This document shows positions 6,477-14,475 of a DNA stretch of 34,285 nucleotides, one piece after another (the first letter of the stretch is position 1; each line of letters begins with the position of its first letter). Source of the DNA: an uncultured Eubacteriales bacterium (GTDB lineage Bacteria; Bacillota; Clostridia; Oscillospirales; Oscillospiraceae); the NCBI GenBank assembly GCA_900540545.1, contig UQGJ01000024.1, positions 1 to 34,285 of the forward strand. The letters run 5' to 3'. The notes under the pieces are model-generated. The model saw only the letters and a program-made list of their open reading frames with translations, did no database searches and was not told where the DNA came from. The translations under genes and the position numbers were made by a program.

Positions 6477-9317
6477 ATGAGACAGACGAAACCCCGCAGA
6501 TTCCTGGCTCTGGCGCTGTCGCTGACCATGGCGGCCTCCCTGGCGGTCACCGGGGCCTCGGCGGCGGCCGACCCCCTCCAGCCCGTCAAGAGCGACAACT
6601 ACTTCGCCAGTAATAACAACAACTACTTGATCCACAATTCCGACGGCTCCCCCGCTGAACCGGGCAACTACAACCTGCCCACCCGCAGCTTTCTCTACGC
6701 CAACGCCGACGGCACCTTCACCCGGGTGGAGTGCTACCGGGATTCCTACCTCTACGAGGGCCTGCCCCGTGACATGGACCGCATCACCGTAGAGGAATAC
6801 GACGCCTCCTTCCACCTGACCGCCCGCCACGCCCTGCCGGTGGAGCTGCCCCGGTACCTGGGCTGCCTCATCGCCGACGACGGCATCTACGTGGCCACCG
6901 GCACCGACAACAATTGGGACGAGATCATCACGGCGGAGGTCCTGCGGGTGGTGCGCTACTCCAGGGACTGCCAGCAGCGGCTGGCCGCCAAGTCCATCGT
7001 GTCCGCCGAGACCGACGCCAACTTCATCGGCGTCAGCGACAGCAGCAACTTCAGCATGATTCTGGACGGGGAGGGCAACCTCATCCTTCACGCCGCCCTC
7101 ACTCAGCCCCGCACCGCCGACGGGCTGAACCACCAGACCAACCTGACCCTGGACCTGGACGGGAAGGACCTGTCTTTCCACCACTTCCCGGCGAGCTTGG
7201 GCTATGCGTCCCACTCCTTCGCCCAGTTCGTCCGGGACGACGGGGACTTCCTGGTCTTCGCCGACCTGGGCGACGCCCACCCCCGGTCCGTGGCAGTGGC
7301 GCAAATCACCAAGGAATACCGGCAGGGATATGGGACGACCGACAGCCGCGTCGCCGATGCCCTGCCCATTTCCGGCGAGAAGGGCGACAACTTCACCGGC
7401 GTGACCCTGGGCGGGCTGGAGGTCTCCTCCACCTCCTACCTCACCGTGGGGACCACCGTGGACCAGTCCCAGTTCGCTCAAGCCCGGGAGCGGTGGCTGC
7501 CCGGCAACCGGCTCTTCGTCACCATCACCGACAAGACCACCATGAAATCCCAGGTGAAGTACCTGGAGCAGCTCCCCGACGAGGGGCCGGACTATCTCTC
7601 CGTGCCCCAGCTAGTGGCCCTGGGGGGCGACCAGTTCCTGGTTCTGTGGGGTTCCTGGCGGGACAACAAGGTTTTCACCACCAAATGCGCCCAGGTGGAC
7701 GGCCAGGGGGAGCTGATTGGGCAGGTCCAGACCCTCTCCGCCCCCCTATCCGACTGCCAGCCCGTGGTGCGCAACGGCGTGGTCACCTGGTACGTCACCC
7801 GGAACCAGAGTGCGCCGGTGTTCTACCAACTGGACACCAAGACCATGACCCTGACCAGCAAGGACACCGGCCGGCCCTACCTGTCCGCGGGGGCGGTGGC
7901 GGAGGGCGACCAGTCCCGCTTCCAGTATGACGCGGCCCTCAACGGCTCCTTCGGCGACGTGCCCGCCGGGAGCTGGTACGCTGAGAGCGTGAAGAACGCC
8001 TGCCAGCTGGGCCTGATGAAGGGCACCGGCCCCGACGCCTTCCAGCCCGACGGCACCCTGACCGTGGGGGAGACGGTGGCCCTGGCCGCCCGCATCCACA
8101 GCATCTACACCACCGGCAAGGCCGCTTTCACCCAGGGCAGCCCCTGGTATCAGGTCTACGTGGACTACTGCAAGGCCAACGGCATCCTCACCTGGGACGC
8201 GGGCGACATGACCGCCAAGGCCACCCGGGCCCAGTTCGTGCAGATTCTGGACGCCGCCGTCCCCGGCAACGTGCTCCCGGAGCGCAACCCGATCTCCACC
8301 GGCGTCATCCCCGACGTGGATGTCAACGCCGCTTACGCCGCCGCGGTCTACCGCTTCTACCGGGCGGGCATCACCGGCGGCGACGCCTCCGGCAGCTTCA
8401 TGCCCGACAAGACCATCACCCGGGCCGAGGTGGCCGCCATCGTCAGCCGGGTGGCCGACCCGGCCCTGACCGTGGACACGCCCCTGTATCAGCCGCTTGA
8501 ACTGCCCGTCTTCACCGAGGAGACCTTCCCCTTCACCTGGCCCCCCGTCCAGGGGTGGATCCCGGTGGACCAGCCCCCCGAGGACCCCAACCAGGACCCC
8601 TCCGGCTCCGACATCGGCCATCTGGAGCACGGCGGCATCCAGCGGGAGCTGCTCCCCGTGGGCAGTGAGCGCCCCGCCGACTACGTCTATGACGACAGCG
8701 TCCTGCCCACGGACAGCCCCTCCGGCCGCCTCACCTGCGGGAGCATCTCCCTGCGCACCGAGTCCCACGGACCCCAGTATTCCGTGGAGTATCTGGATGT
8801 GCCCAACCCCCTCTACCAGAGCGGCGACCGGACATACCAGCAGTCCACCTACACCCTCTATGCCCCGGCCCGGAACTTCTGGGGCCAGTTGAGCGACGCC
8901 AACGGGGTGGCCGGCAACCCCGCGACCATCGCCCTGAGCGCCGATTACGTCTCCCGCATCGGCACCGACAGCTACCTGAAGCTGGACGCCATCTATGACG
9001 ACCACTACGCCCCCGGCGAGAACCAGACGGTCCACGACGAGTGCTGGGCCGAGGCCTGCTGCGGGCTGCTGAACGTCTCCGGCATCTCCGTGACCCAGGG
9101 CGAGGGCGGGGCTGGTCAAATCACCGGCCTGAAGCCCAACGCCTGGTACTGCGTCACCACGATCCACTGGTTCTCCGAAACCTCCTTCTCCCCCTCCAGC
9201 GCCTTCTATCAGGCCAACGGCAGCGGGACCATCCAGGTGGACAACACCGTGGACGACGACCTCTACCTCCAGCTTTTGGATTCCAACGGCATCACCGCCC
9301 CCACGCTGGTGCGGTAA
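6477..9317 (+). CDS. secreted SLH-domain surface protein
   Basis: A 946-residue exported protein. A signal peptide (basic MRQTKPRR, hydrophobic core, cleavage near ASAAA at about 28-31) is followed by a roughly 450-residue region with repeating beta-like segments that could form a propeller. Three SLH-like repeats follow: about 488-545 (GSFGDVPAGSWYAESV), 550-600 (less typical) and 610-665 (IPDVDVNAAYAAAVYRFYRAGITGGD...). SLH repeats bind secondary cell-wall polymers, so the protein is probably wall anchored. The C-terminal 260 residues after a Pro-rich linker (QPPEDPNQDP) form another beta-rich domain. GGAG upstream of the ATG and a good promoter support the start. It is monocistronic, ending at a two-way terminator. 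Ligand or enzymatic activity cannot be told from sequence. Confidence 0.88.
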   Translation: MRQTKPRRFLALALSLTMAASLAVTGASAAADPLQPVKSDNYFASNNNNYLIHNSDGSPAEPGNYNLPTRSFLYANADGTFTRVECYRDSYLYEGLPRDMDRITVEEYDASFHLTARHALPVELPRYLGCLIADDGIYVATGTDNNWDEIITAEVLRVVRYSRDCQQRLAAKSIVSAETDANFIGVSDSSNFSMILDGEGNLILHAALTQPRTADGLNHQTNLTLDLDGKDLSFHHFPASLGYASHSFAQFVRDDGDFLVFADLGDAHPRSVAVAQITKEYRQGYGTTDSRVADALPISGEKGDNFTGVTLGGLEVSSTSYLTVGTTVDQSQFAQARERWLPGNRLFVTITDKTTMKSQVKYLEQLPDEGPDYLSVPQLVALGGDQFLVLWGSWRDNKVFTTKCAQVDGQGELIGQVQTLSAPLSDCQPVVRNGVVTWYVTRNQSAPVFYQLDTKTMTLTSKDTGRPYLSAGAVAEGDQSRFQYDAALNGSFGDVPAGSWYAESVKNACQLGLMKGTGPDAFQPDGTLTVGETVALAARIHSIYTTGKAAFTQGSPWYQVYVDYCKANGILTWDAGDMTAKATRAQFVQILDAAVPGNVLPERNPISTGVIPDVDVNAAYAAAVYRFYRAGITGGDASGSFMPDKTITRAEVAAIVSRVADPALTVDTPLYQPLELPVFTEETFPFTWPPVQGWIPVDQPPEDPNQDPSGSDIGHLEHGGIQRELLPVGSERPADYVYDDSVLPTDSPSGRLTCGSISLRTESHGPQYSVEYLDVPNPLYQSGDRTYQQSTYTLYAPARNFWGQLSDANGVAGNPATIALSADYVSRIGTDSYLKLDAIYDDHYAPGENQTVHDECWAEACCGLLNVSGISVTQGEGGAGQITGLKPNAWYCVTTIHWFSETSFSPSSAFYQANGSGTIQVDNTVDDDLYLQLLDSNGITAPTLVR

Positions 9318-9324
9318 CGGGAAC

Positions 9325-9366
9325 AAAAAATGGCCTGCCGCAGCAAGCTGCGGCAGGCCATTTTTT
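9325..9366. terminator. bidirectional terminator between convergent genes
   Basis: A perfect 13-bp stem TGGCCTGCCGCAG/CTGCGGCAGGCCA (9331-9343 and 9348-9360, loop CAAG) flanked by A6 on the left and T6 on the right, so it works for both the SLH gene and the convergent S41-like gene. The stop codon of the latter overlaps the T-run. Confidence 0.93.
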
Positions 9367-10850
9367 CATGTCTCCGGCAGATAGCGGGCCAGGAACTGGG
9401 CCAGGCGCAGGTCCTGGCCCCCGCCGGTGAGGTAAACGTCCGGCTCCAGGCCCACCCCCTCCTGAAAGTAGTCCGGGGGCCAGTAAAAGAGGTCCGCCCC
9501 CCATGCCAGGGTCAGCCCCGACCAGGGCAGGCGCCTGCCGGACCAGGTCTGGGAGCCGGTGAGGCAGCCGCCGGTATTGGAGCCGATGACCAGGGCGCGG
9601 CCCAGATTGTGGGCCAGGTCGGTGAAACCCTCCGCCGCCGAGGCCGTGCTGCCGGAGGTAAGGACGATGAGGAAGGGGCCGTCCTCCCGCTCCAGGTATT
9701 GGGGCGACGGGCGGTGGACCCGGTAGGCCCCCTCCTGCACCTCGCCGGTACGAAGATTCCAGTCGAAGCGGTTGAGACCCAAAGTGGCGTAATTGCGCTG
9801 CGGCTCCACCCCCGTGAAGGCCCGGAACCACCGCAGAGGCAAGTCCCCGTTGCCGCCGTGGTTCCGGGTCAGGTTCACCATGGCCACGGGGTAGTCTTGG
9901 GCGGCTTCGGCGGCGGCCACGAAATCGGCCTCCGGCGAGCCGTCCCCTATCATCGTCTCGACCACATCGTCCCCGGGTCCAAAGGTCATCTTGTCCATCT
10001 GGATGACCAGCGCCCCGTCCTGTTCGGCCAGGAGGAGGGGACCGTCGCCCGTGCCGATGGTGTATTCGGTGTCCCGGACGCGAGGCAGCCCCGCAAACTC
10101 GGCCCCGTCGTCAAAGGTCAGGGCAACGGTGTGCACGTACTCGCCCTGGCCGGTGGCATACAACTTCCAGGTCAGCTCCCCCACCGGGCCGATGGCCCGC
10201 TTCACATACGCCGCCGGGTCCTCTCCGTCCACCGCCTCCAGACGGCGGCCCTCCAGGTAAAAGGCCCCGTCCCGGCGGTCAAAGAGCCGATTTTCATCGC
10301 AGTAGAGGAATTGACGCGTCCCCATGGACCTGCCGCCCAAATTGAAGTGTCCATCGTCGAGGAAGTCCAGGCCCGCCAGCAGCAGGTTTCGGTACTCCCA
10401 CACCGGGATCTCCTCCCGGCCCTCCAGGGCGGACAGGACCCGGCCCTCCGCCGCCCCGAAGGTCTCGTCGCCGCCGAACCAGGTGTAGAGGCCGTAATGG
10501 GTCCGCAGAAGGCGGAACAGGTAGTCCACCTCCGCCTTGGCGTCCGCCGCGGAGAGGGTGTCAGGGGCCTCCTCCGGTCCCTGCATTCCCCACTCCTCCC
10601 CGGTAAGCAGGGGGCCGCCCCCCTCGAAGTCGTATTTGAACCGGTCCAGCCCCTCTGCGGGCGCGTCGATGCCTCCGTTCCGGGTCTCCACCTCGGCCAT
10701 CAGCTCCGCGAACACGGCCTCGTCCGGCACGGGCGTGGCCTCCGGCGGGCTGGTGGGCGTGGTGGACAGCGCTGGCCCGGCGGCGGGGCCGCAGGCGGTG
10801 AGCAGCAGCGCCAGGGCCAAGGCCCCGGCGGCGATGGTCCGAACCTTCAT
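9366..10850 (-). CDS. S41 family peptidase-like lipoprotein
   Basis: A 494-residue protein with a lipoprotein signal (LLLTAC, lipidated C20). The C-terminal half carries the S41 (tail-specific protease) domain: LIVLTSGSTASAAEGF with the predicted nucleophile S404, then IGSNTGG and GVGLEPDVYL. In C-terminal processing proteases the IGETTFGKG motif supplies the catalytic lysine; here the equivalent is IGSNTGGCL, so that lysine is absent, as in the IRBP/tricorn-like members. No PDZ domain is obvious. It is anchored outside the membrane and may trim surface proteins or be inactive. A TGGACA-17-TAGAAT promoter and a GGGGG ribosome-binding site precede the ATG. It is transcribed alone. Confidence 0.82.
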   Translation of the reverse strand: MKVRTIAAGALALALLLTACGPAAGPALSTTPTSPPEATPVPDEAVFAELMAEVETRNGGIDAPAEGLDRFKYDFEGGGPLLTGEEWGMQGPEEAPDTLSAADAKAEVDYLFRLLRTHYGLYTWFGGDETFGAAEGRVLSALEGREEIPVWEYRNLLLAGLDFLDDGHFNLGGRSMGTRQFLYCDENRLFDRRDGAFYLEGRRLEAVDGEDPAAYVKRAIGPVGELTWKLYATGQGEYVHTVALTFDDGAEFAGLPRVRDTEYTIGTGDGPLLLAEQDGALVIQMDKMTFGPGDDVVETMIGDGSPEADFVAAAEAAQDYPVAMVNLTRNHGGNGDLPLRWFRAFTGVEPQRNYATLGLNRFDWNLRTGEVQEGAYRVHRPSPQYLEREDGPFLIVLTSGSTASAAEGFTDLAHNLGRALVIGSNTGGCLTGSQTWSGRRLPWSGLTLAWGADLFYWPPDYFQEGVGLEPDVYLTGGGQDLRLAQFLARYLPET

Positions 10851-10873
10851 CCAAATGCCCCCTTTTTAGGTCT

Positions 10874-10902
10874 ATTCTAGCACCCCTCCTCCCCCCTGTC
10901 CA
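10874..10902 (-). promoter_or_regulatory. sigma-A type promoter for the S41-like gene
   Basis: On the minus strand, TGGACA (10897-10902), 17-bp spacer, TAGAAT (10874-10879), 24 bases from the start codon. Confidence 0.7.
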
Positions 10903-10905
10903 CGT

Positions 10906-10943
10906 AAAAAGCGGGGCGCATCCTCCGATGCGCCCCGCTTTTT
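10906..10943 (-). terminator. intrinsic terminator of the stalk-domain gene
   Basis: A 12-bp stem GCGGGGCGCATC/GATGCGCCCCGC (10911-10922 and 10927-10938), loop CTCC, with A5 and T5 on the two sides, so it can work in both directions. It lies 12 bases after the stop codon of the leftward gene. Confidence 0.9.
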
Positions 10944-10954
10944 GTGATTCAGCC

Positions 10955-12193
10955 TCAGTCGTCGAACCAGTCCTCTAGGTCGTCCAGGCGGTCGTCCAAC
11001 TTATCCAGGGCCTTGTCCAGCTCCTTGTACTCGGCGTGGGTCAGTTCGCCCTTGCGGTAGGACCGCTCGATGTCGTCCTCCAGATCGTCGATGGCGTCGT
11101 CCAACTCGTCGATTTTCCGCTCGACTTCCTTCCAGCCCTGCTTGTTGCCGTGGTCCCGGCCATAGCCCTTGCTCTGGTTCTCCAGGGCCTCCACCTTGGA
11201 GGTCAGGGTCTTGATCTCCTGGGCGTACTTGTCATAGGTCTTGTTGTCGCCGGAGGGCTTGCTCTGCTCCTCCTCGTAGAGATAGGTCTTTTCGGCCAGG
11301 GTCTCCCAGGCGGCCTTCATCCGCACGTCCAGGCCGTTGCAGCGCTGGCTGAGGGTGTTGTACTCGCTGTATGAGAGCTGCTCCCGTCGGAGGTAGTCGT
11401 TGAGCTTGCTGCCCGTGGCAGTGATGTCGGCGCGGAGCTGAGTCAGGTCGGGGGCCAGCTGGTTGTACTGCTCCATGCGCTTGGCGGCGGTGGCGGCGCT
11501 CTTCAGGTCGCCCACGGCCTTCTCCTCGGCCTTGACCCGGGTCTCCAGCTCGTCCAGGGCCTGGGTGAACTCCTGGAACAGGGTGGTCTTGTCGCTCTCG
11601 TCGGCGATGGTCTTGGCCTCCAGGTCGGCCAGAGCGTCCTTCAGGCGGCGGTCCAAATCGTCGATTTTGGAGGCGGTCACGTTGTAATCCTGGTAGCTGA
11701 TGTCGCCATTCCGCAGCTGGTCGTTGACCTTCTGAGCGTAGGCGTTCAGGTCGGTGCGGATGACGTCGATGGTGGCGGAGTGCAGGGCATACTGCCTGGC
11801 CCGCTCGGCGTAGGTGGCGGCGGGCTTCAGGGCCTTGACCTCGTCCTCCGCGTCGGAGGTGCGGGTGGTCAGCTTCTCCAGGGTCAGGTCCTCGGGCTTG
11901 GTGGCCGTGGGGGTGGTCAGGCTCACGGTCTGGGTCTTGCTGTCCCAGTCCACCTCCATGCCGATGACGTTGCCCAGGGCCCGCACGGGCAGATAGGTGG
12001 TGCCGTTGTAGGTGACGGGGTAGACGATGTTGCCGTTCTTGTCCACCAGGGTCTGCTTGTCCCCGTCCACCTTCACGGTGATGTCGGGGCGGAGGTCGGC
12101 GGTGATCTTCTGCACGGTGGCGGCGGCCGCGCCCACCACCATCACGCCCGCCAGGGCGAGGGCCAACGCGCTGGTCCGAACTTGCTTCTTCAT
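10955..12193 (-). CDS. secreted stalk-domain (copper amine oxidase N-like) protein with three internal repeats
   Basis: A 412-residue exported protein. A signal peptide occupies residues 1 to about 25, and a stalk domain of the copper-amine-oxidase N-terminal type lies at about 38-92 (YNGTTYLPVRALGNVIGMEV). The rest is charged and helical, probably coiled coil, with a unit of about 60 residues seen three times: 128-192, 236-300 and a diverged one at 356-408. Each unit has a core like GDISYQDYN..., EQLSYSEYNTL... or GELTHAEYKEL... followed by an LDxR-type helix. No enzyme motif or SLH anchor is seen. The ATG at 12193 is chosen over an in-frame one at 12259 because AGGAAAGGATGG precedes it and the signal peptide starts there. 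A structural or wall-interacting role is an inference. Confidence 0.82.
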   Translation of the reverse strand: MKKQVRTSALALALAGVMVVGAAAATVQKITADLRPDITVKVDGDKQTLVDKNGNIVYPVTYNGTTYLPVRALGNVIGMEVDWDSKTQTVSLTTPTATKPEDLTLEKLTTRTSDAEDEVKALKPAATYAERARQYALHSATIDVIRTDLNAYAQKVNDQLRNGDISYQDYNVTASKIDDLDRRLKDALADLEAKTIADESDKTTLFQEFTQALDELETRVKAEEKAVGDLKSAATAAKRMEQYNQLAPDLTQLRADITATGSKLNDYLRREQLSYSEYNTLSQRCNGLDVRMKAAWETLAEKTYLYEEEQSKPSGDNKTYDKYAQEIKTLTSKVEALENQSKGYGRDHGNKQGWKEVERKIDELDDAIDDLEDDIERSYRKGELTHAEYKELDKALDKLDDRLDDLEDWFDD

Positions 12194-12293
12194 AGTAAAC
12201 CATCCTTTCCTGTCGTCTAATGAGTGTTTGTAGTAGAAGGACTTTTGCCTTTCACCCATATAACGATTCAGGAACGCGGTTTATTGCACAGGG

Positions 12294-12320
12294 CTGAAAA
12301 ATTTTTCAGGAACCTGAAAA
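12294..12320. other. overlapping palindromes upstream of the stalk-domain gene
   Basis: A perfect 16-bp palindrome CTGAAAAATTTTTCAG (12294-12309) overlaps a second inverted repeat TTTTTCAGG-AA-CCTGAAAAA (12302-12321). The two share a half-site, so only one can form at a time. They lie between the gre terminator and the stalk gene and could be an operator or part of a transcript-end structure. Confidence 0.5.
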
Positions 12321-12354
12321 AAGAGGACGGCGGGCGCATACCCTGCGCCCGCCG
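12316..12354 (-). terminator. intrinsic terminator of the Gre-family gene
   Basis: An 11-bp stem CGGCGGGCGCA/TGCGCCCGCCG (12328-12338 and 12344-12354), loop TACCC. On the minus strand it is followed by a T-rich stretch interrupted by C residues. Confidence 0.75.
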
Positions 12355-12360
12355 CCCTTT

Positions 12361-12864
12361 CTAAAACTCCCGCAGCGGCACGGACCCGTCGTCCTCGCCC
12401 TTCTCGATGGCCTTGATTTGGGCGTAGTAGCCGTAGCTCTCGCTGACCTGGATGCGGATGCGCTCCCCCACCCGGCGGCCCAGCATGGCCCGGCCCACGG
12501 GGGACTCCTTGCTGATGAGGCCGTGGAGGGCGTCCTGGCGCATGGTGGTCACCACCTGATACACCTCGGTCTCCCCGTCGTCCTCCAGGAAGAGGGTCAC
12601 CCGGTCGTAGAGGCCCACCGTGTCCGCCCCGGAGCGGTCGGAGATGACCCGGGCCGTGCGTATCATGTTCTCCAGATAGCGGATGCGGCTCTCGTTCTTG
12701 TTCTTCTCCTGCTTGGCCGCCTTGTACTCAAAGTTCTCGCTCAAATCGCCGAAGCCCCTGGCCTCCTTCACCGCCTCCAGCAGCCTGGGCCGCAGGGTGA
12801 TGCGCCGGTAGTCCAGCTCGTCCTTCATCAATTGCAGGTCCTTCTGGGTCAGTTCGTTGTGCAT
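12361..12864 (-). CDS. GreA/GreB family transcription elongation factor
   Basis: A 167-residue protein with the Gre architecture: an N-terminal coiled-coil finger with the conserved FGDLSENFEYKAAKQEK around residues 38-54, holding the acidic tip residues, and a C-terminal FKBP-like domain (SKESPVGRAMLGRRVGERI). Gre factors enter the secondary channel of RNA polymerase and stimulate cleavage of backtracked RNA. The ATG at 12864 is chosen over an upstream in-frame ATG at 12951 because the longer form would span the promoter at 12901-12929 and lacks homology. It may be a second Gre paralogue rather than the housekeeping greA, because FEYKAAKQEK differs from the usual ENAEYxAAKE, so no symbol is assigned. 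Confidence 0.9.
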   Translation of the reverse strand: MHNELTQKDLQLMKDELDYRRITLRPRLLEAVKEARGFGDLSENFEYKAAKQEKNKNESRIRYLENMIRTARVISDRSGADTVGLYDRVTLFLEDDGETEVYQVVTTMRQDALHGLISKESPVGRAMLGRRVGERIRIQVSESYGYYAQIKAIEKGEDDGSVPLREF

Positions 12865-12900
12865 GGTCCGTGATGCCCCTTTTCCGTGTGTTGTCCTGTT

Positions 12901-12929
12901 ATGATAGCACACCCAAGGCGGGGCGTCAA
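12901..12929 (-). promoter_or_regulatory. sigma-A type promoter for the Gre-family gene
   Basis: On the minus strand, TTGACG (12924-12929), 17-bp spacer, TATCAT (12901-12906). It supports the short start at 12864. Confidence 0.8.
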
Positions 12930-12941
12930 AGGCGTAAGGAT

Positions 12942-12970
12942 TTGCCCCCAACGGCTTCTGGTGCTATAAT
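12942..12970 (+). promoter_or_regulatory. sigma-A type promoter for the 13010 gene
   Basis: TTGCCC (12942-12947), 17-bp spacer, TATAAT (12965-12970), about 40 bases before the gene and back to back with the gre promoter. Confidence 0.65.
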
Positions 12971-13009
12971 CATCCAAACGGCTCACTGCGATTTCTTGCG
13001 ATTGGATGG

Positions 13010-13477
13010 GTGGATAATATGGGGAGTTTTGTTCTTGTGCTTCCTTATTTGTTTATATATCTTGCCATTTCTCGTACTGAAAGCAAGTTCAAAGATGGAC
13101 TTGCGGATAAGCACTCAGTAAAGCTCCCAAAATTATTAAGGTGCATACTGTTTCCGTTTTCTTCAGGGGAGGTTGTTTCGTGGGGGCGAGTTCTTCCAAC
13201 TGGCACATCCCTGCTTTGCACCATACTCATGATTATTGCATCAGGAATTTCTTATACTTACCCTGATACCAGCAGTCAACGATGGATATTTTCAAAGCTC
13301 TCTATATATATAGGCTATATATATTTGGCTGGGATCTTTCTAACGCTTAATTTTGCTGTGGCAAGAATGGATCATCTGCCCACAATCGTTAGATTCTTGC
13401 TGCACCTGGTTCTGTGCATTGTCGGCGCCTTCTTTGTCGGTTCAGCTATCTTAGGACTCATTCGGATGGCTGTCTAA
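13010..13477 (+). CDS. uncharacterised small integral membrane protein
   Basis: A 155-residue protein with about four hydrophobic segments (roughly 5-22, 66-84, 93-115 and 127-150) and no recognised domain. The coding sequence is much richer in A and T than its neighbours, suggesting recent acquisition. The first possible start is GTG at 13010; ATG at 13019, with GGATGGGTGG before it, is as likely. A TATAAT promoter lies upstream. No partner gene is evident: the gre gene is divergent, and the genes that follow run in the opposite direction. Confidence 0.6.
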   Translation: MDNMGSFVLVLPYLFIYLAISRTESKFKDGLADKHSVKLPKLLRCILFPFSSGEVVSWGRVLPTGTSLLCTILMIIASGISYTYPDTSSQRWIFSKLSIYIGYIYLAGIFLTLNFAVARMDHLPTIVRFLLHLVLCIVGAFFVGSAILGLIRMAV

Positions 13478-13532
13478 GGCAGCTTGGACTACTCTCTTTT
13501 GCATGTCTATCCAATCAGGTCCGCCCCGCCGC

Positions 13533-13759
13533 TCATTCAAATATCATTTCTAGGATGGACCCGCTGCTCGGGCGCAGCGTGAAATTATACTGCTGGTCCA
13601 AATACAACTCCGCGCCCTCATAAAGCGCCCTGAAATACGCCTCCGCCCTGACCTCATCGTGGGACGCGGCGTATTCCTCATAGGCGTCGCGCATCCCGAG
13701 GTTCAGCCCCCGGCCAACCGAAGGCGCTTCCCTCTCCGGGTCTGGGCCTCTGTCATCAT
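13533..13759 (-). pseudogene. small hypothetical gene with an apparent 1-nt frameshift
   Basis: The start ATG at 13759 overlaps the stop codon of the upstream zinc-ribbon gene (ATGA), the usual sign of coupled genes. Read as is, the frame MMTEAQTRRGKRLRLAGG stops at 13703. Adding one base to the five-G tract (five C on the + strand at 13707-13711) would join it to an open frame ending at 13533 with GLNLGMRDAYEEYAASHDE and a plausible C-terminus, giving about 75 residues. If not a pseudogene, translation could start at the internal ATG at 13694 (53 residues), where the ribosome-binding site is poor. The family is not recognised. Confidence 0.55.
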
Positions 13760-14015
13760 GTTCCCTCCCCGCCGTCCTCCGCCACCCACGTCTCCTGCCC
13801 GGAAAACCATCCATTGTCCGGGGTGTAGCAGGACAGCACGACCCTGCATTCTCTGCACAGATAGGACCTCAATATGGCTCCATTCCATCCACGCTTCAGC
13901 ATGATAGAATCCTTTGCGTCTGTCAATACGATTCGCTTCCTCGGCGACCACAGCAGCCTCATATCGCCGGCAAATACCCCTTTTCCATCGGCTTGCCGCA
14001 AATGGGACAATTCAT
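13756..14015 (-). pseudogene. zinc-ribbon protein gene split by an apparent -1 frameshift
   Basis: The start ATG at 14015 has a strong GGAGGTG site. The first frame reads MNCPICGKPMEKG and then stops at 13959. Shifting back one base at AAAGGGG (13983-13977) continues as VFAGDMRLLWSPRKRIVLTD and ends with a second cysteine pair, CREC, giving an 86-residue protein with CPIC and CREC, the layout of small zinc-ribbon proteins common in gut Clostridia. The heptamer A AAG GGG lies in the correct phase for classical -1 slippage. A single lost A, a sequencing error or real frameshifting would all look the same. A coupled small gene follows. Confidence 0.65.
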
Positions 14016-14103
14016 AGTACACCTCCGCACCGCAAACGTTCTCAGCTCCGCCTGGCCCGATTAGAACAGTCACGAGCCGTTCCCTGGCCCGCGCAACAGG
14101 CCG

Positions 14104-14364
14104 CTACCTTCCCCGGTAATATTGATCGTAGATTTCTTCGGGGACCGTTCTGGTGGTGTATGTATTGGGCCCAGTGGGGATTTGAACTTCATACATCTGT
14201 TTTGCGTCAGGGTCGCTGCGGGCGGTGTCATTGGTGCTGTGGTGCGAGACTACGGCCCGCTCGACCTCTTCGGGAAACAGCTCCACCCCACCTATCATCA
14301 GGCCAGCCACAATGGCAATCGCCAGGGGCAGCAGAAGCAGCAGCCCCAGCTCCAACCGTTTCAT
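14104..14364 (-). CDS. small membrane-anchored protein of unknown function
   Basis: An 86-residue protein with a basic start and one hydrophobic segment (about 7-27), then a short hydrophilic, probably extracytoplasmic tail ending EEIYDQYYRGR. There is no lipobox. GGGAGG about nine bases before the ATG supports the start. It belongs to a leftward run of four small genes (14943 to 13533) that seem to share the promoter at 15003-15032. No family is recognised. Confidence 0.65.
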   Translation of the reverse strand: MKRLELGLLLLLPLAIAIVAGLMIGGVELFPEEVERAVVSHHSTNDTARSDPDAKQMYEVQIPTGPNTYTTRTVPEEIYDQYYRGR

Positions 14365-14475
14365 CCTCAGCGCCTCCCTTCGGCCTGTACCGCTTGATTG
14401 GATTCCTTAGACTTTTGTTATCCAATATTCTCTTGTATCATGGGCAGTCTCATGTGCCTCCCCTATCCCGCTCCA

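Noticed and set aside
7746..9326. 526-residue minus-strand open frame opposite the SLH gene
   Set aside because: Low-complexity Gly/Val/Leu shadow of a well-supported gene on the other strand.
10955..12259. Longer start of the stalk-domain protein at 12259
   Set aside because: The extra 22 residues precede a clear signal peptide and there is a strong ribosome-binding site at the ATG at 12193.
12870..13121. 83-residue + strand open frame overlapping the start of the 13010 gene
   Set aside because: It begins inside the gre promoter region and has no coding signature; the 13010 frame has a promoter just upstream and a coherent membrane topology.
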